64,000 nucleotides of DNA from the NCBI RefSeq assembly GCF_036384435.1, contig NZ_DASVMI010000094.1:39801-103800 (forward strand), given 5' to 3'. Below are positions 1 to 8,402 of this stretch, in pieces. The notes beneath the pieces were generated by a model that did not search any database, was not told the origin of the DNA, and worked only from the letters and a program-made list of their open reading frames with translations. Numbering within the stretch: the first letter of the stretch is position 1; each line of letters opens with the position of its first letter. The translations under genes were made by a program, and so were the position numbers. This stretch comes from GSA-30 sp036384435. Lineage in GTDB: Bacteria; Pseudomonadota; Gammaproteobacteria; Xanthomonadales; Rhodanobacteraceae.

Positions 1-1212
1 GTGCAACCCGTGCCACCCAGTGTCGGACAGGCAGCGCGCGCGGCGACGCCAGCAGCACCGCCGGTACCGGATATGCAGGCCATTCCTGTACCCGCGCAAC
101 CGTCGCCCTCGATCAACCTGCAACCATCGGACAACAACACCAAGCCCGTTGCGGTAGCCCGCACGAGACCTCAGATCGCCTCACCGTCGATCCATGTGGA
201 AGAGCCACAACTGGACACGGTGCCTTTGCTACCGCAGGCTAAACCAAGCCTGGAGCGTCCGCAGGCTCCGCCGATGCAGGCGCCCTCGTTGAAAGGGACT
301 GCCGCTGTCGACAAGCCTGTCATCGCGCGTCCGCAGCTCAGTCCGTCGGACGCATCGGCTGATCGCCCGGCATCGAACCAGGCTTCTACGCAAAACGACA
401 AGACCTCGCCAGACCACGCCAGGACCCCCTCGCCATCGATCGCCGACACCAGTGCTCCGGATCGCGGCCGCGATGTGAGCACCGCGCCGGATGCATCGCC
501 GCATGGCAGCGATGCAGGCACGCCCGGTGCTCGTGACGGCGCGAGCGACCAGGCGCACGCCGACTCCGGTAAGCGAGGGCTCAATCTCGATCTTCCTCCC
601 GGTCAGGGCGCGGGTACGGGACGGGGGGGCAACGGCTCAGATCAGGGTGGTAGTGGCGCGGGTGAGGGGGAAGGCAAAGATGACGGCAAACTGGGGCAAT
701 ACATCCAGCTCAAGCCACATGGTGACACCAATGTGATGTCCCACGGTACACCCAACATCGGTTACACGCCGACGCGCTTTGACAAGGACTGGACACCCGA
801 AGGCGAGAGCTCGGTCGACACTGCGTTGCGGCGTGCGCGTGAAAAGACCACCGTGCGCCATACGTTCCATCTCGCGCCCGGCGTACGCGTGGAATGTGTG
901 GTCATGCCTTTATTCCCGATGGCGCTATTCGGTTGCGGGGGAGGCGATCCGCCGCCCAAGCCAGTGGACGAGAAGGTTTACGAGAGGATGAGGCTGGCGC
1001 CAACCAATCCCCTGGTACCGCCGCGCCCGGCAGCGAGTGCTGCGATGCCGCCGGCACCCGTGCACTTGGACAATAGCGTCGAGTGCGCCAATGCCCGCGT
1101 CACCGGTGGCCCGATTCCTCCCGGCTGCCTCAACGATGCCCTTCCTCCCGCCCGCCCCAGGCCGGCTACCTCGGGAAGTTCATGGGTACCTGCGAGCGAT
1201 CAGTTTCATTGA
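1..1212 (+). CDS. Proline-rich repetitive protein, 5' end outside window
   Basis: This reading frame is open from the first base, so the start probably lies upstream and the 403 residues seen are the C-terminal part. Residues 1-230 are low-complexity, rich in Pro, Ala, Ser, Asp and Gly, ending in a Gly-rich stretch. A more ordinary segment follows (about 250-330), including VRHTFHLAPGVRVECVVMP and a hydrophobic piece ending FGCGGGDPPP. The tail is again Pro-rich, with two Cys (VECANARV, PPGCLND). It resembles what I recall of 'transmembrane repetitive' proteins of Xanthomonadales, but that is a weak memory match and no function is known. The stop codon is followed one base later by an inverted-repeat element shared with the convergent iorB-like gene. 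Confidence 0.6.
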   Translation: MQPVPPSVGQAARAATPAAPPVPDMQAIPVPAQPSPSINLQPSDNNTKPVAVARTRPQIASPSIHVEEPQLDTVPLLPQAKPSLERPQAPPMQAPSLKGTAAVDKPVIARPQLSPSDASADRPASNQASTQNDKTSPDHARTPSPSIADTSAPDRGRDVSTAPDASPHGSDAGTPGARDGASDQAHADSGKRGLNLDLPPGQGAGTGRGGNGSDQGGSGAGEGEGKDDGKLGQYIQLKPHGDTNVMSHGTPNIGYTPTRFDKDWTPEGESSVDTALRRAREKTTVRHTFHLAPGVRVECVVMPLFPMALFGCGGGDPPPKPVDEKVYERMRLAPTNPLVPPRPAASAAMPPAPVHLDNSVECANARVTGGPIPPGCLNDALPPARPRPATSGSSWVPASDQFH

Positions 1213-1371
1213 GTGAGGCCGCTCGCTACGCGAGCTGTGAGGCCGGCGGCTGTGCCGCCTGTGAAGGCTAAAGAGCAAGAGCGGCGCCGCTCGGACGCCT
1301 TTGCTTTTTCCTTTTTATTCTTCACAGCGCCGCAGGAGCGACTTCACAGCTCGCGCAGCGAGCGGCCTCAC
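1213..1371. repeat. Dispersed hairpin repeat, family 1, copy A
   Basis: Two arrays of small hairpins face each other: 1213-1265 and its inverted counterpart 1321-1371. The basic unit is GTGAGGCC, then a 6-bp stem with a 3-base loop (for example GCTCGC/GCGAGC or GGCGGC/GCCGCC), then TGTGAA or TGTGAG. The element starts right after one stop codon and ends 4 nt before the stop codon of the convergent gene. It may act as a bidirectional terminator or be a REP/MITE-like element. Related copies lie near 17.6, 23.8 and 47.9 kb. Confidence 0.8.
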
Positions 1372-1375
1372 TCAA

Positions 1376-3667
1376 CTAAAGCATCCTCAACAATTCGCGC
1401 ATCAATGGCAGTCGCCTTACGCGTACCGCGCTGACGCGGAAAACGGCATTGGCCAAGGCCGGGGCGGCGGTGGGCATGGCCAGGAAGCTGGCGCCCGTGG
1501 GTGCGCGATCGTCGGCCGGCACGATGATGGTCTCGATGTTGTCTGGCAACTGCGCCATGCTCGCCAGTGCATAGTCCTTGAAGTTGTGCTGCTGCACCTG
1601 GCCGTCCTTGTAGGTGATGGCCAGATTCAGCGCGGTGGACAGGGCGTCGAGTGTGGCACCGGCTACCTGGTTTTCCAGGCCACGCGGATTGATGACCCTG
1701 CCCACGTCGACGGCACATACGACGCGCTCGATATTGAGCTTGTCGCCTTGCAGGGATGCCTCGATGGCGTGGGCTACATACGCGCCGTTGACGTACCAGC
1801 TGGCGATGCCCAGGCCGTTGACGGTGCGCAGCCAGCGCGACCAGTCGATGCGGTCGGCCACCTGCTTGAGCACATTGATCATGCGGCCGGTGTCCATGCT
1901 GCCACCGCCTTGCAAGGGAATCTCACGCGGTTCACCAAGCAGGCGCAGGCGCGTGTCCAACGGGTTTTCCTTAAGCACGTGCGCCGTTTCGTCGATGAAG
2001 CTCTCGACGGCGAATGCGTTGCTCAAGTGCGGCATGCCGCGGGCCGGACCGCGCGGCATCGACGAGGCTACACTGAACCAGTCGCTGCGGTAGTTGGGCA
2101 CCAGTCCCGCTGGCACCTGATTGAGGTCAAGTTCCGAGGTCCACAGATTGGCATCGGGTACGCCACGTCCGGTCAGGGCCGAAGCCGACGCGGTGCGCTG
2201 GCTCCAGCTCAGGAATTGGCGCTTGCCATTCAACGCCGCGTTGATACGGATAACGCTGGCCGAGCGGTAGTAGTCATGCGTGAGGTCGTCATCGCGCGTC
2301 CACAGCAGGCGCACCGGCTTTTTGACCGCCTTGGCAATCATCACGGTCTCGACCACGTAGTCGTGATCAAGGCGGCGACCATATCCGCCTCCGACGCGCG
2401 GCACCTTGATCTCGATCTGCTCCGGCTTCAGACCCGTCAGGCGCTGCACGATGGCCGAGGCGCGCTGGGGTGCCTGGGTCGGTATCACCAGCATGGCGCG
2501 ATCAGCGTCGATACGCACCATGCAATTCATCGGTTCGGCCGTGGCATGCGCCAGCCACGGCTGGGCATAAGTTGCCTCCAGGCGGCGCGCGGCCTTGCGG
2601 TTGGCTGCGTCGACGTCGCCATCGTTGCGCACGCGTGTGGTAGGGGCCTGGTCCTTGTTGTTGATCAGATCGTTTGCCTGTTGCTCGAAGGCGCCACTGT
2701 TTTCACCCTGGCTTGCGCCGGGTTTCCAGTGCACTTTCAGCTTGGCGCGTGCCTGCAAGGCGGTCCATGTATCCTGCGCTACGACGGCGACCGCAGGAGC
2801 AATCACCGTGTTGCCAGGTTGCTGGCCCGGTTCGGGCCTTAATGCGATGACATCGACAACTCCCTTGATCGCCTTCGCTGCCTGGGCGTCGAAGCTGTCG
2901 AGCGTACCGTCCGGCCACGGGCAGCGCACCAGCAGTGCTACCAGGGTATCGCTGATGCTCTGGTCGCCGGCAAACGGCAACTGGCCGGTGACCATCGCGT
3001 GCGCATCGACATCGCCGGCGGGCTGGCCGATCAGGCGATATTGATCTGGCGTCTTGGCGGCAACCGCCTGCGCGGGAGGAGCGATCTTCGCGGCTGCTTC
3101 AACCAGGCTGCCGTAGTCCAGGCGGCGGCCGTCCGGCGAAACGACCTGGCCGGCATCGGTGTGCAACCGCTCGGCGGCAACGCCCAACTGGCGCGCGGCC
3201 GCTTGCAATAGCAGCCAACGGGCGAGGGCGCCGGCCTGGCGCAGGTCGTTCCATGCGGCGGGAATCGAATCGCCGGTGCCACCCACCTGGCGCCCATAGG
3301 TCCAGCGGATATTGCCATTGTCGTTGCTGACGCCCAGGCCAAGACCGATCACGCTGACGTTCTTCCAGTCCGCATCGAGCTCGTCGGCAATGATGCGCGG
3401 AAGGGCTGTCGCCACGCCGGTACCCGTGTCCGGATCGCGCGCGCCGATCAGCACCTTGCCATCGGCATCGATGCGCACGAATGCACCCAGGTCGTACAGC
3501 TTGTCGCCAAGCATGGACAACGGAAACGGCGCGGCCGGACCGTCGGCGGCCGCGGCCACGTCTGTCCACGGAATTCCCACGATCAATGCGCCGGCTGTGC
3601 CGGCCAGTACCTTGAGGAAACGGCGACGCGCCACGCTGGCGTCGGGCAGGTCATGCTGATGGCTCAT
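1376..3667 (-). CDS. IorB-like molybdopterin-binding (xanthine dehydrogenase family) subunit
   Basis: The 763-residue protein resembles the large Mo-cofactor subunit of isoquinoline 1-oxidoreductase and periplasmic aldehyde dehydrogenases. A twin-arginine signal (RRRFLKVLAGTAGALIVG) near the N-terminus suggests export by Tat. Family motifs seen include VGGGYGRRLDHDYVVE, RLLWTRDDDLTHD, SNAFAVESFIDETAH and the C-terminal APALANAVF block. The position where the family carries its catalytic Glu (GxGE just before that block) reads GASF here, so by my hand alignment the Glu is missing. The start was chosen at ATG 3667 because it overlaps the iorA-like stop by ATGA and puts the Tat motif at a normal distance; a longer frame runs upstream. 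Partner of the next gene. The substrate is unknown and activity is doubtful. Confidence 0.85.
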   Translation of the reverse strand: MSHQHDLPDASVARRRFLKVLAGTAGALIVGIPWTDVAAAADGPAAPFPLSMLGDKLYDLGAFVRIDADGKVLIGARDPDTGTGVATALPRIIADELDADWKNVSVIGLGLGVSNDNGNIRWTYGRQVGGTGDSIPAAWNDLRQAGALARWLLLQAAARQLGVAAERLHTDAGQVVSPDGRRLDYGSLVEAAAKIAPPAQAVAAKTPDQYRLIGQPAGDVDAHAMVTGQLPFAGDQSISDTLVALLVRCPWPDGTLDSFDAQAAKAIKGVVDVIALRPEPGQQPGNTVIAPAVAVVAQDTWTALQARAKLKVHWKPGASQGENSGAFEQQANDLINNKDQAPTTRVRNDGDVDAANRKAARRLEATYAQPWLAHATAEPMNCMVRIDADRAMLVIPTQAPQRASAIVQRLTGLKPEQIEIKVPRVGGGYGRRLDHDYVVETVMIAKAVKKPVRLLWTRDDDLTHDYYRSASVIRINAALNGKRQFLSWSQRTASASALTGRGVPDANLWTSELDLNQVPAGLVPNYRSDWFSVASSMPRGPARGMPHLSNAFAVESFIDETAHVLKENPLDTRLRLLGEPREIPLQGGGSMDTGRMINVLKQVADRIDWSRWLRTVNGLGIASWYVNGAYVAHAIEASLQGDKLNIERVVCAVDVGRVINPRGLENQVAGATLDALSTALNLAITYKDGQVQQHNFKDYALASMAQLPDNIETIIVPADDRAPTGASFLAMPTAAPALANAVFRVSAVRVRRLPLMRELLRML

Positions 3668-4257
3668 GCTTTGGTTCCACCCAGGTTGCCGGCGGCGCGC
3701 TTGATGGCGCGGCGCACGCGCGTCTGGCAGCCGCATCGGCACAGGTTCGGCAGTTGGTCGATATCGTCGTCGCCCGGATTGTGCTTGCGGTCGAGCAGTT
3801 CCTTGCCGGCCATGAGCCAGCCCGGTGTGCAGTAACCGCAGCCAAAGGCGTCCTCATCAATGAAAGCCTGCTGTAGCGGATGCAACTTGCCGTGCGCGTC
3901 GACCAGGCCCTCGACCGTGGTCACTTGCGCGATCTTCGCGTGCGCCGACCTGACCTTGCTGTCCTTGCCATCCTTCGCATTGGCAAGCTCCTCGATGGTC
4001 ACCGCGATCGCCGAGGTGAGCTTGCCGTTGATCAGTACCAGGTCCGCGCCGTTACCACTGCCATGTTCGCCGGCGTATTTGGTGCCGGTCAGTTGCAGCA
4101 CGTCGCGCAGGTACCACAGGAGTGGCATTTTCGGATCACCGGTGTGGCGAAACCGTTCACCGTTGATCTCCAGGTCGATGCCCTCGCGGACTTTTTCCGG
4201 CTTGATGCTGCCGCTGTCGCTCGGTGGCAGTGGCGCCCCCTGGGCTTGTAATGCCAT
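3664..4257 (-). CDS. IorA-like [2Fe-2S] subunit lacking the plant-type cluster cysteines
   Basis: This 197-residue protein has the two-domain plan of the small iron-sulfur subunit of molybdenum hydroxylases (IorA, CoxS). The C-terminal [2Fe-2S] domain is intact: GCGYCTPG at about 139-146 and LCRCGC at 172-177. The N-terminal ferredoxin-like domain keeps its frame (LLWYLRD, LTGTKY, VLING), but all four expected ligand cysteines of the GCGxGxCGAC...C motif are absent; residues 61-78 read YAGEHGSGNGADLVLING. The reading frame is unbroken, so this is substitution, not a frameshift. It is translationally coupled to the large subunit (ATGA). An APC permease gene lies 51 nt upstream on the same strand. 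No cytochrome c subunit is nearby. Electron transfer through a single cluster is inferred. Confidence 0.85.
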   Translation of the reverse strand: MALQAQGAPLPPSDSGSIKPEKVREGIDLEINGERFRHTGDPKMPLLWYLRDVLQLTGTKYAGEHGSGNGADLVLINGKLTSAIAVTIEELANAKDGKDSKVRSAHAKIAQVTTVEGLVDAHGKLHPLQQAFIDEDAFGCGYCTPGWLMAGKELLDRKHNPGDDDIDQLPNLCRCGCQTRVRRAIKRAAGNLGGTKA

Positions 4258-4308
4258 CTCAGTGAATCTCCTCGACGAATCGGTTCATTTTGGCATCGAA
4301 ACGAGATT

Positions 4309-5640
4309 TTAGGGCTCCGTGCGGCTGAACAGGCGGCGCCACACGATATACACGGGCACGCCGGCCAGCATGATGAGCACCCCTATGCCGGTATTGAATG
4401 GACTGGCGCGCAGGCTCTGCACGATCACCAGGCCGACTGTGGCGATGAACAAGATCGGCGGCCACGGATAACCTGGCACGCGGAAATCCAGCGGTGCATG
4501 GCCGCCATCGTGGCGGCGGTACCAGAACAGCGTGCCTACGCCGAACGCGCAGGCCAGCCAGTCGCCGAAGGTCGCGTATTCGAGCAGACGCTCATACGTG
4601 CCTGTCAGCACCAGCAGGCACGTCCATGTAGTGAGCAGGATCAGCGCTACGTTGGGTGTGCGGTGCCTAGGATGCAGGCGAGCCACGCTGCGGAAGAACA
4701 ATCCATCCTCGCCCATCGCTTGCAGCACGCGGGAGCCGGCTACCAGCGTGATATTGCAAAAGCCCAGGGTGGAGATGGCGATGCCAATGGCAATCAGCTT
4801 GGCACCGATCGGTCCGGCCACGTGCTGCATCACGTCGGCGGCGGGGGTCTGGGTCTGAGCGAGGCCGGCGTGGCCCAGTACCGCGAGATAGGCGATGTTC
4901 ACCAATGCGTACACCACGATCACCAGCACCATGCCCAGCACCAGCGCGCGTGGCAGGGTTCGCTGAGGATTGCGCACTTCTCCGGCGAGATTGTTGAGGT
5001 AGGTGAAGCCGCTGTAGGCGAACAGGACAGGCAGGGCGGCGCCCATGAAGCCGACATCGGCGCGAGCGGGGTCGGGCATCAGCGCCTGGCTGCTACCCAC
5101 GCCGGCATACACCAGTCCGCAAACCACCAGCATCGCAATGGCCAGCAACTTGAGCAGCGTAAAGAGATTCTGGATCTGCGCGCCCAGGCGTAGCCCGAAC
5201 AGGTTAATGCCTGAGACGACGACCAGGCCACCTATAGCCAGGGGATTGACGATGCTGGGAGGCAGGTCGAAGACCTTGGCCGTATAGGCAGCAAAGCCCA
5301 TGGCGACCGTAGCGGTGGAGCCGGAATAGATCACCAGCAGCATGGTCCATCCGAACAGGAATCCGGCCATCGGACCAAAGGCATCGCGCAGGTAGACATA
5401 GCTGCCCCCGGCGCGCGGGCGACGTGCGCCGAGCTCGGCATAACAGAGCACACCCAGCAGGGTGAGCACCCCGGCACCTGTCCACATCAGCAGCAGGGCA
5501 AGCCCGGAGCTGGTGCGGGCCGCGGCGATATAGGCATTGACGAAAATGCCGCCGCCGATCATGCCGCCCACGACGATCAGGGCGGCGTCCCAAAGGCTCA
5601 GGCGACGGATATAGCCGTCGGATGTCGAAGGGTCGCTCAT
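4309..5640 (-). CDS. APC-family amino acid permease
   Basis: About 443 residues with roughly twelve hydrophobic segments, typical of amino acid-polyamine-organocation transporters in the inner membrane. The N-terminal signature LWDAALIVVGGMIGGGIFVN matches the glycine-rich TM1 that binds the substrate amino group. GGSYVYLRDAFGPMAGFLFGW (TM3) and FAYSGFTYLNNLAGEVRNPQRTLPRAL (TM6 and loop) are also family-like. The start at 5640 (MSDPSTSDGY) was preferred to the ATG 11 codons upstream because it sits just before conserved sequence; neither has a strong ribosome site. The gene precedes the IorA/IorB pair on the same strand, so it could bring in a substrate of that enzyme, but this is only context. 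Confidence 0.85.
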   Translation of the reverse strand: MSDPSTSDGYIRRLSLWDAALIVVGGMIGGGIFVNAYIAAARTSSGLALLLMWTGAGVLTLLGVLCYAELGARRPRAGGSYVYLRDAFGPMAGFLFGWTMLLVIYSGSTATVAMGFAAYTAKVFDLPPSIVNPLAIGGLVVVSGINLFGLRLGAQIQNLFTLLKLLAIAMLVVCGLVYAGVGSSQALMPDPARADVGFMGAALPVLFAYSGFTYLNNLAGEVRNPQRTLPRALVLGMVLVIVVYALVNIAYLAVLGHAGLAQTQTPAADVMQHVAGPIGAKLIAIGIAISTLGFCNITLVAGSRVLQAMGEDGLFFRSVARLHPRHRTPNVALILLTTWTCLLVLTGTYERLLEYATFGDWLACAFGVGTLFWYRRHDGGHAPLDFRVPGYPWPPILFIATVGLVIVQSLRASPFNTGIGVLIMLAGVPVYIVWRRLFSRTEP

Positions 5641-5963
5641 GGAGGTCCGCTTGATGAATGCGTCGCCGAGCATGGCGGCTGGTCAAGCGCGCGGCAAGAC
5701 CTTCATGCAGGCTTTGCGGTGCAGGTCGTCCCGCGATGTTGGATGCCTGCCCGGTTGCATGCCGTCGCAGAGCGCGGCGTGCTTGCGCCAAACAGATTAA
5801 ATGACAATATGCAATAGAAGAAGTTTTATTTTTAATAATCAGTGGGTTGCGACATTTTTTCGCTTGGTTTTGACCTGACGAAAATTTTACAATACGCAGG
5901 TCGCGAGCCGTTTCCCCCTCCCTCAGAGCTCGCAGGACGAAAAACAACTTCAAGGAGTTCCCC
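5641..5963. other. Divergent intergenic region, AT-rich, no gene
   Basis: This 323-bp stretch separates the permease (minus) from the outer-membrane protein (plus). The part nearest the permease is ordinary high-GC sequence without a coding signal. From about 5800 to 5900 it turns strongly AT-rich, unlike its surroundings, and holds the promoter assigned to the outer-membrane gene. The permease promoter is probably in the same space but was not recognised. Confidence 0.6.
5864..5893 (+). promoter_or_regulatory. Putative sigma-70 promoter of the outer-membrane protein gene
   Basis: TTGGTT (5864-5869) and TACAAT (5888-5893) are separated by 18 bp inside the AT-rich block. Transcription would start near 5900, giving a leader of about 60 nt that carries a good ribosome site (AAGGAG) before ATG 5964. 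Confidence 0.45.
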
Positions 5964-6596
5964 ATGAATAAGTTTCTTTCTGCCGCCGTTCTGGCGGTGC
6001 TAGGCGCGGCTTCGGCCACGGCTTCGGCTGACGAGGGCAATTTCTTCGTCAATGGCAACATCGGCCAAGCCAATTGGCGTGACGGCAGCGCAGCCCGTTC
6101 GCTGTACGCCATCCCGGGCGTGGAGCGCGTCAAGCAGGACAACACTGGCCCGGCTGGCCAGTTGCGCGTTGGCTATCGCTGGCGCAGCGTCGTCGACTAC
6201 GGCGTTGAACTGGGTTATGCCTACCTGGGCGAGCGCACCGTGAATTATTCCGGTGCCGACTTCTCCAACAACCTCAAGCAGAAGAGCCGTGGCTACATGC
6301 TTGGTGGCAACCTGAACTGGAACATCACTGATCAGTGGTATGTCTCTGGCCGTGCCGGCTGGTACCGCGGCCGGGCCGTGGCGCAGGAGCGTAACTACGA
6401 TGCGGTTGGTCGTTCGGCAGGCACGCTGGCCAGCAACATGGCCACGGGTGAGTACATGGGCCTGGGCGCCGGTTACAATATCAACCAGCATTTCAGCGTT
6501 GGCCTGAATTACGACCGCTTCCACCTGCCGGGCCAGGGTGGGGTGGCTGCCACTACCGTCAACATGACCACGATTGGCGGGGAATTCCGCTACTGA
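5964..6596 (+). CDS. Outer membrane beta-barrel protein (OmpA/Ail-like fold)
   Basis: The 210-residue precursor has a clear Sec signal peptide (MNKFLSAAVLAVLGAASATASA, cleaved before DEG). The rest alternates short aromatic and glycine-rich strands (YRWRSVVDYGVELGYAYLGE, GYMLGGNLNWNITDQWYVSGRAGWY, YMGLGAGYNINQHFSVGLNYDRF), as in a small eight-stranded barrel. It ends in EFRY, so the last residue is aromatic, as the BAM machinery expects. AAGGAG lies 8 nt before the ATG, and a strong terminator follows the stop, so the gene is probably monocistronic and well expressed. The specific role (adhesion, stress, porin) cannot be told. Confidence 0.85.
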   Translation: MNKFLSAAVLAVLGAASATASADEGNFFVNGNIGQANWRDGSAARSLYAIPGVERVKQDNTGPAGQLRVGYRWRSVVDYGVELGYAYLGERTVNYSGADFSNNLKQKSRGYMLGGNLNWNITDQWYVSGRAGWYRGRAVAQERNYDAVGRSAGTLASNMATGEYMGLGAGYNINQHFSVGLNYDRFHLPGQGGVAATTVNMTTIGGEFRY

Positions 6597-6623
6597 GCGA
6601 CCTCGCCTGGTACCGATCGGATG

Positions 6624-6652
6624 AAACGGCCGCTCTCTGCGGCCGTTTTTTT
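6624..6652 (+). terminator. Rho-independent terminator
   Basis: A 9-bp stem (AAACGGCCG / CGGCCGTTT, 6624-6632 with 6640-6648) and a 7-base loop are followed by a run of seven T. It lies 28 nt after the outer-membrane protein stop codon. Confidence 0.9.
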
Positions 6653-6884
6653 GCCTGGATCAAGCCCCGTCGTGTCGGCTGCCCGGGGCCTACGCTCGAT
6701 ATTGCATGCTCGCCATCAGCGCAGGGACTCGCGTTCCATCCATAGGCCGACCATGCGGTCCGCGATACGCCATGTTGCGGTTTCCCGGCCAGGTTTTGGG
6801 GTCCCCCGCCCCGATGCGGCACAATAGGCCGGTTGCGCGCCTGTCACGACGCGCTGTTGAATTCCCCGTCGAAAGCTGCCGCCA

Positions 6885-8402
6885 ATGACTTCCATCAAGC
6901 AAGAAGACCTGATCCAGAGCGTCGCCGACGCCCTGCAATACATCAGCTACTACCATCCCGTCGACTACATCACCCATCTCGCCGCCGCCTATGAGCGCGA
7001 GGAAAGCCCCGCGGCCAAGGACGCGATGGCGCAGATCCTGATCAATTCGCGCATGGCCGCCGAAGGACATCGCCCGCTGTGCCAGGACACCGGCATCGTC
7101 ACCGTATTCCTCAAGATTGGCATGCAGGTGCGCTGGGACGATGCGACGATGTCGGTTGACGACATGGTCAACGAAGGCGTGCGCCGCGCCTACAATGATC
7201 CGGACAACAAGTTGCGCGCCAGCGTGCTGGCCGATCCGGCCGGCAAGCGCACCAATACGAAGGACAACACACCGGCCGTCATCAATGTTTCCATCGTGCC
7301 CGGTGCTACTGTCGACGTGATCGTCGCGGCCAAGGGCGGTGGTTCGGAGGCCAAATCCAAGTTCGTCATGCTCAACCCGTCCGATTCGATCGTCGACTGG
7401 GTGCTCAAGACCGTGCCCACCATGGGGGCCGGCTGGTGCCCGCCCGGCATGTTGGGCATCGGTATCGGCGGCACCGCCGAGAAGGCGATGCTGCTTGCCA
7501 AGGAATCGTTGATGGAGCCGATCGACATCCAGGACCTGATTGCGCGAGGCCCGAGCAACCGTGCCGAGGAATTACGACTGGAACTGTATGAAAAGGTCAA
7601 TGCACTGGGCATTGGTGCGCAAGGCCTGGGCGGCCTGACCACGGTGCTCGACATCAAGGTCAAGGATTACCCGACCCACGCTGCCAACCTGCCGGTGGCG
7701 ATGATTCCCAATTGCGCTGCGACGCGCCACGCGCATTTCACGTTGGATGGCTCAGGTCCCGTGGCGCTCGATGCGCCCTTGCTGGAAGACTGGCCCAAGC
7801 TCACCTATGACGCCAGCAAGGGGCGTCGGGTGGATCTGGATACCGTTACGCGTGAAGACGTGGCCAGTTGGAAACCCGGTGAGGTGCTGCTGCTCAACGG
7901 CAAGCTGCTTACCGGTCGCGACGCCGCGCACAAGCGCATGGTGGACATGCTCAACAAGGGCGAGACACTGCCCGTCGATTTCACCAATCGCTTCATCTAC
8001 TACGTCGGTCCGGTCGATCCGGTACGCGACGAAGTGGTGGGGCCGGCCGGTCCCACCACGGCTACGCGCATGGACAAATTCACCGAGCAGGTGCTGGCCC
8101 AGACCGGCCTGCTGGGCATGGTCGGCAAAGCCGAACGCGGTCCGGCGGCGATTGAGGCAATCAAGAAGCACCAATCGGTGTATCTGATGGCGGTCGGCGG
8201 CGCGGCCTATCTGGTTTCCAAGGCGATCAAGGCCTCGCGCGTGGTCGGTTTCGCCGACCTGGGCATGGAAGCGATCTACGAATTCGAGGTCAAGGACATG
8301 CCTGTCACCGTAGCCGTCGATTCGCTGGGCACCTCGGTGCACCAGACTGGTCCGCGCGAATGGCAGGCTCGGATCGGCAAGATTCCGGTAGTGGTGGCCT
8401 GA
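6885..8402 (+). CDS. Fumarate hydratase class I (iron-sulfur fumarase)
   Basis: The protein converts fumarate to L-malate in the TCA cycle using an oxygen-sensitive [4Fe-4S] cluster. At 505 residues it has the usual one-chain form: an alpha-type Fe-S hydro-lyase domain (about 10-285) and a beta-type domain (about 290-490). It contains just three cysteines, Cys66 (RPLCQDTG), Cys186 (GWCPPGM) and Cys278 (IPNCAATRH), in the contexts where the family has its cluster ligands. The C-terminal part shows FTNRFIYYVGPVDPVRDEVVGPAGPTTATRMD, characteristic of the family. ATG 6885 has only a weak ribosome site, but the downstream sequence matches the family N-terminus. It stands alone between intergenic stretches of nearly 300 bp. 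Confidence 0.95.
   Translation: MTSIKQEDLIQSVADALQYISYYHPVDYITHLAAAYEREESPAAKDAMAQILINSRMAAEGHRPLCQDTGIVTVFLKIGMQVRWDDATMSVDDMVNEGVRRAYNDPDNKLRASVLADPAGKRTNTKDNTPAVINVSIVPGATVDVIVAAKGGGSEAKSKFVMLNPSDSIVDWVLKTVPTMGAGWCPPGMLGIGIGGTAEKAMLLAKESLMEPIDIQDLIARGPSNRAEELRLELYEKVNALGIGAQGLGGLTTVLDIKVKDYPTHAANLPVAMIPNCAATRHAHFTLDGSGPVALDAPLLEDWPKLTYDASKGRRVDLDTVTREDVASWKPGEVLLLNGKLLTGRDAAHKRMVDMLNKGETLPVDFTNRFIYYVGPVDPVRDEVVGPAGPTTATRMDKFTEQVLAQTGLLGMVGKAERGPAAIEAIKKHQSVYLMAVGGAAYLVSKAIKASRVVGFADLGMEAIYEFEVKDMPVTVAVDSLGTSVHQTGPREWQARIGKIPVVVA

Noticed and set aside
1301..2842. 513-residue plus-strand frame
   Set aside because: It is the reverse shadow of the IorB-like gene; composition is His/Arg/Gly-rich with no family match, while the minus strand has clear motifs.
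5204..6145. 313-residue minus-strand frame crossing the permease start and the outer-membrane gene
   Set aside because: It spans an AT-rich promoter region and two genes in other frames; no coherent protein features.
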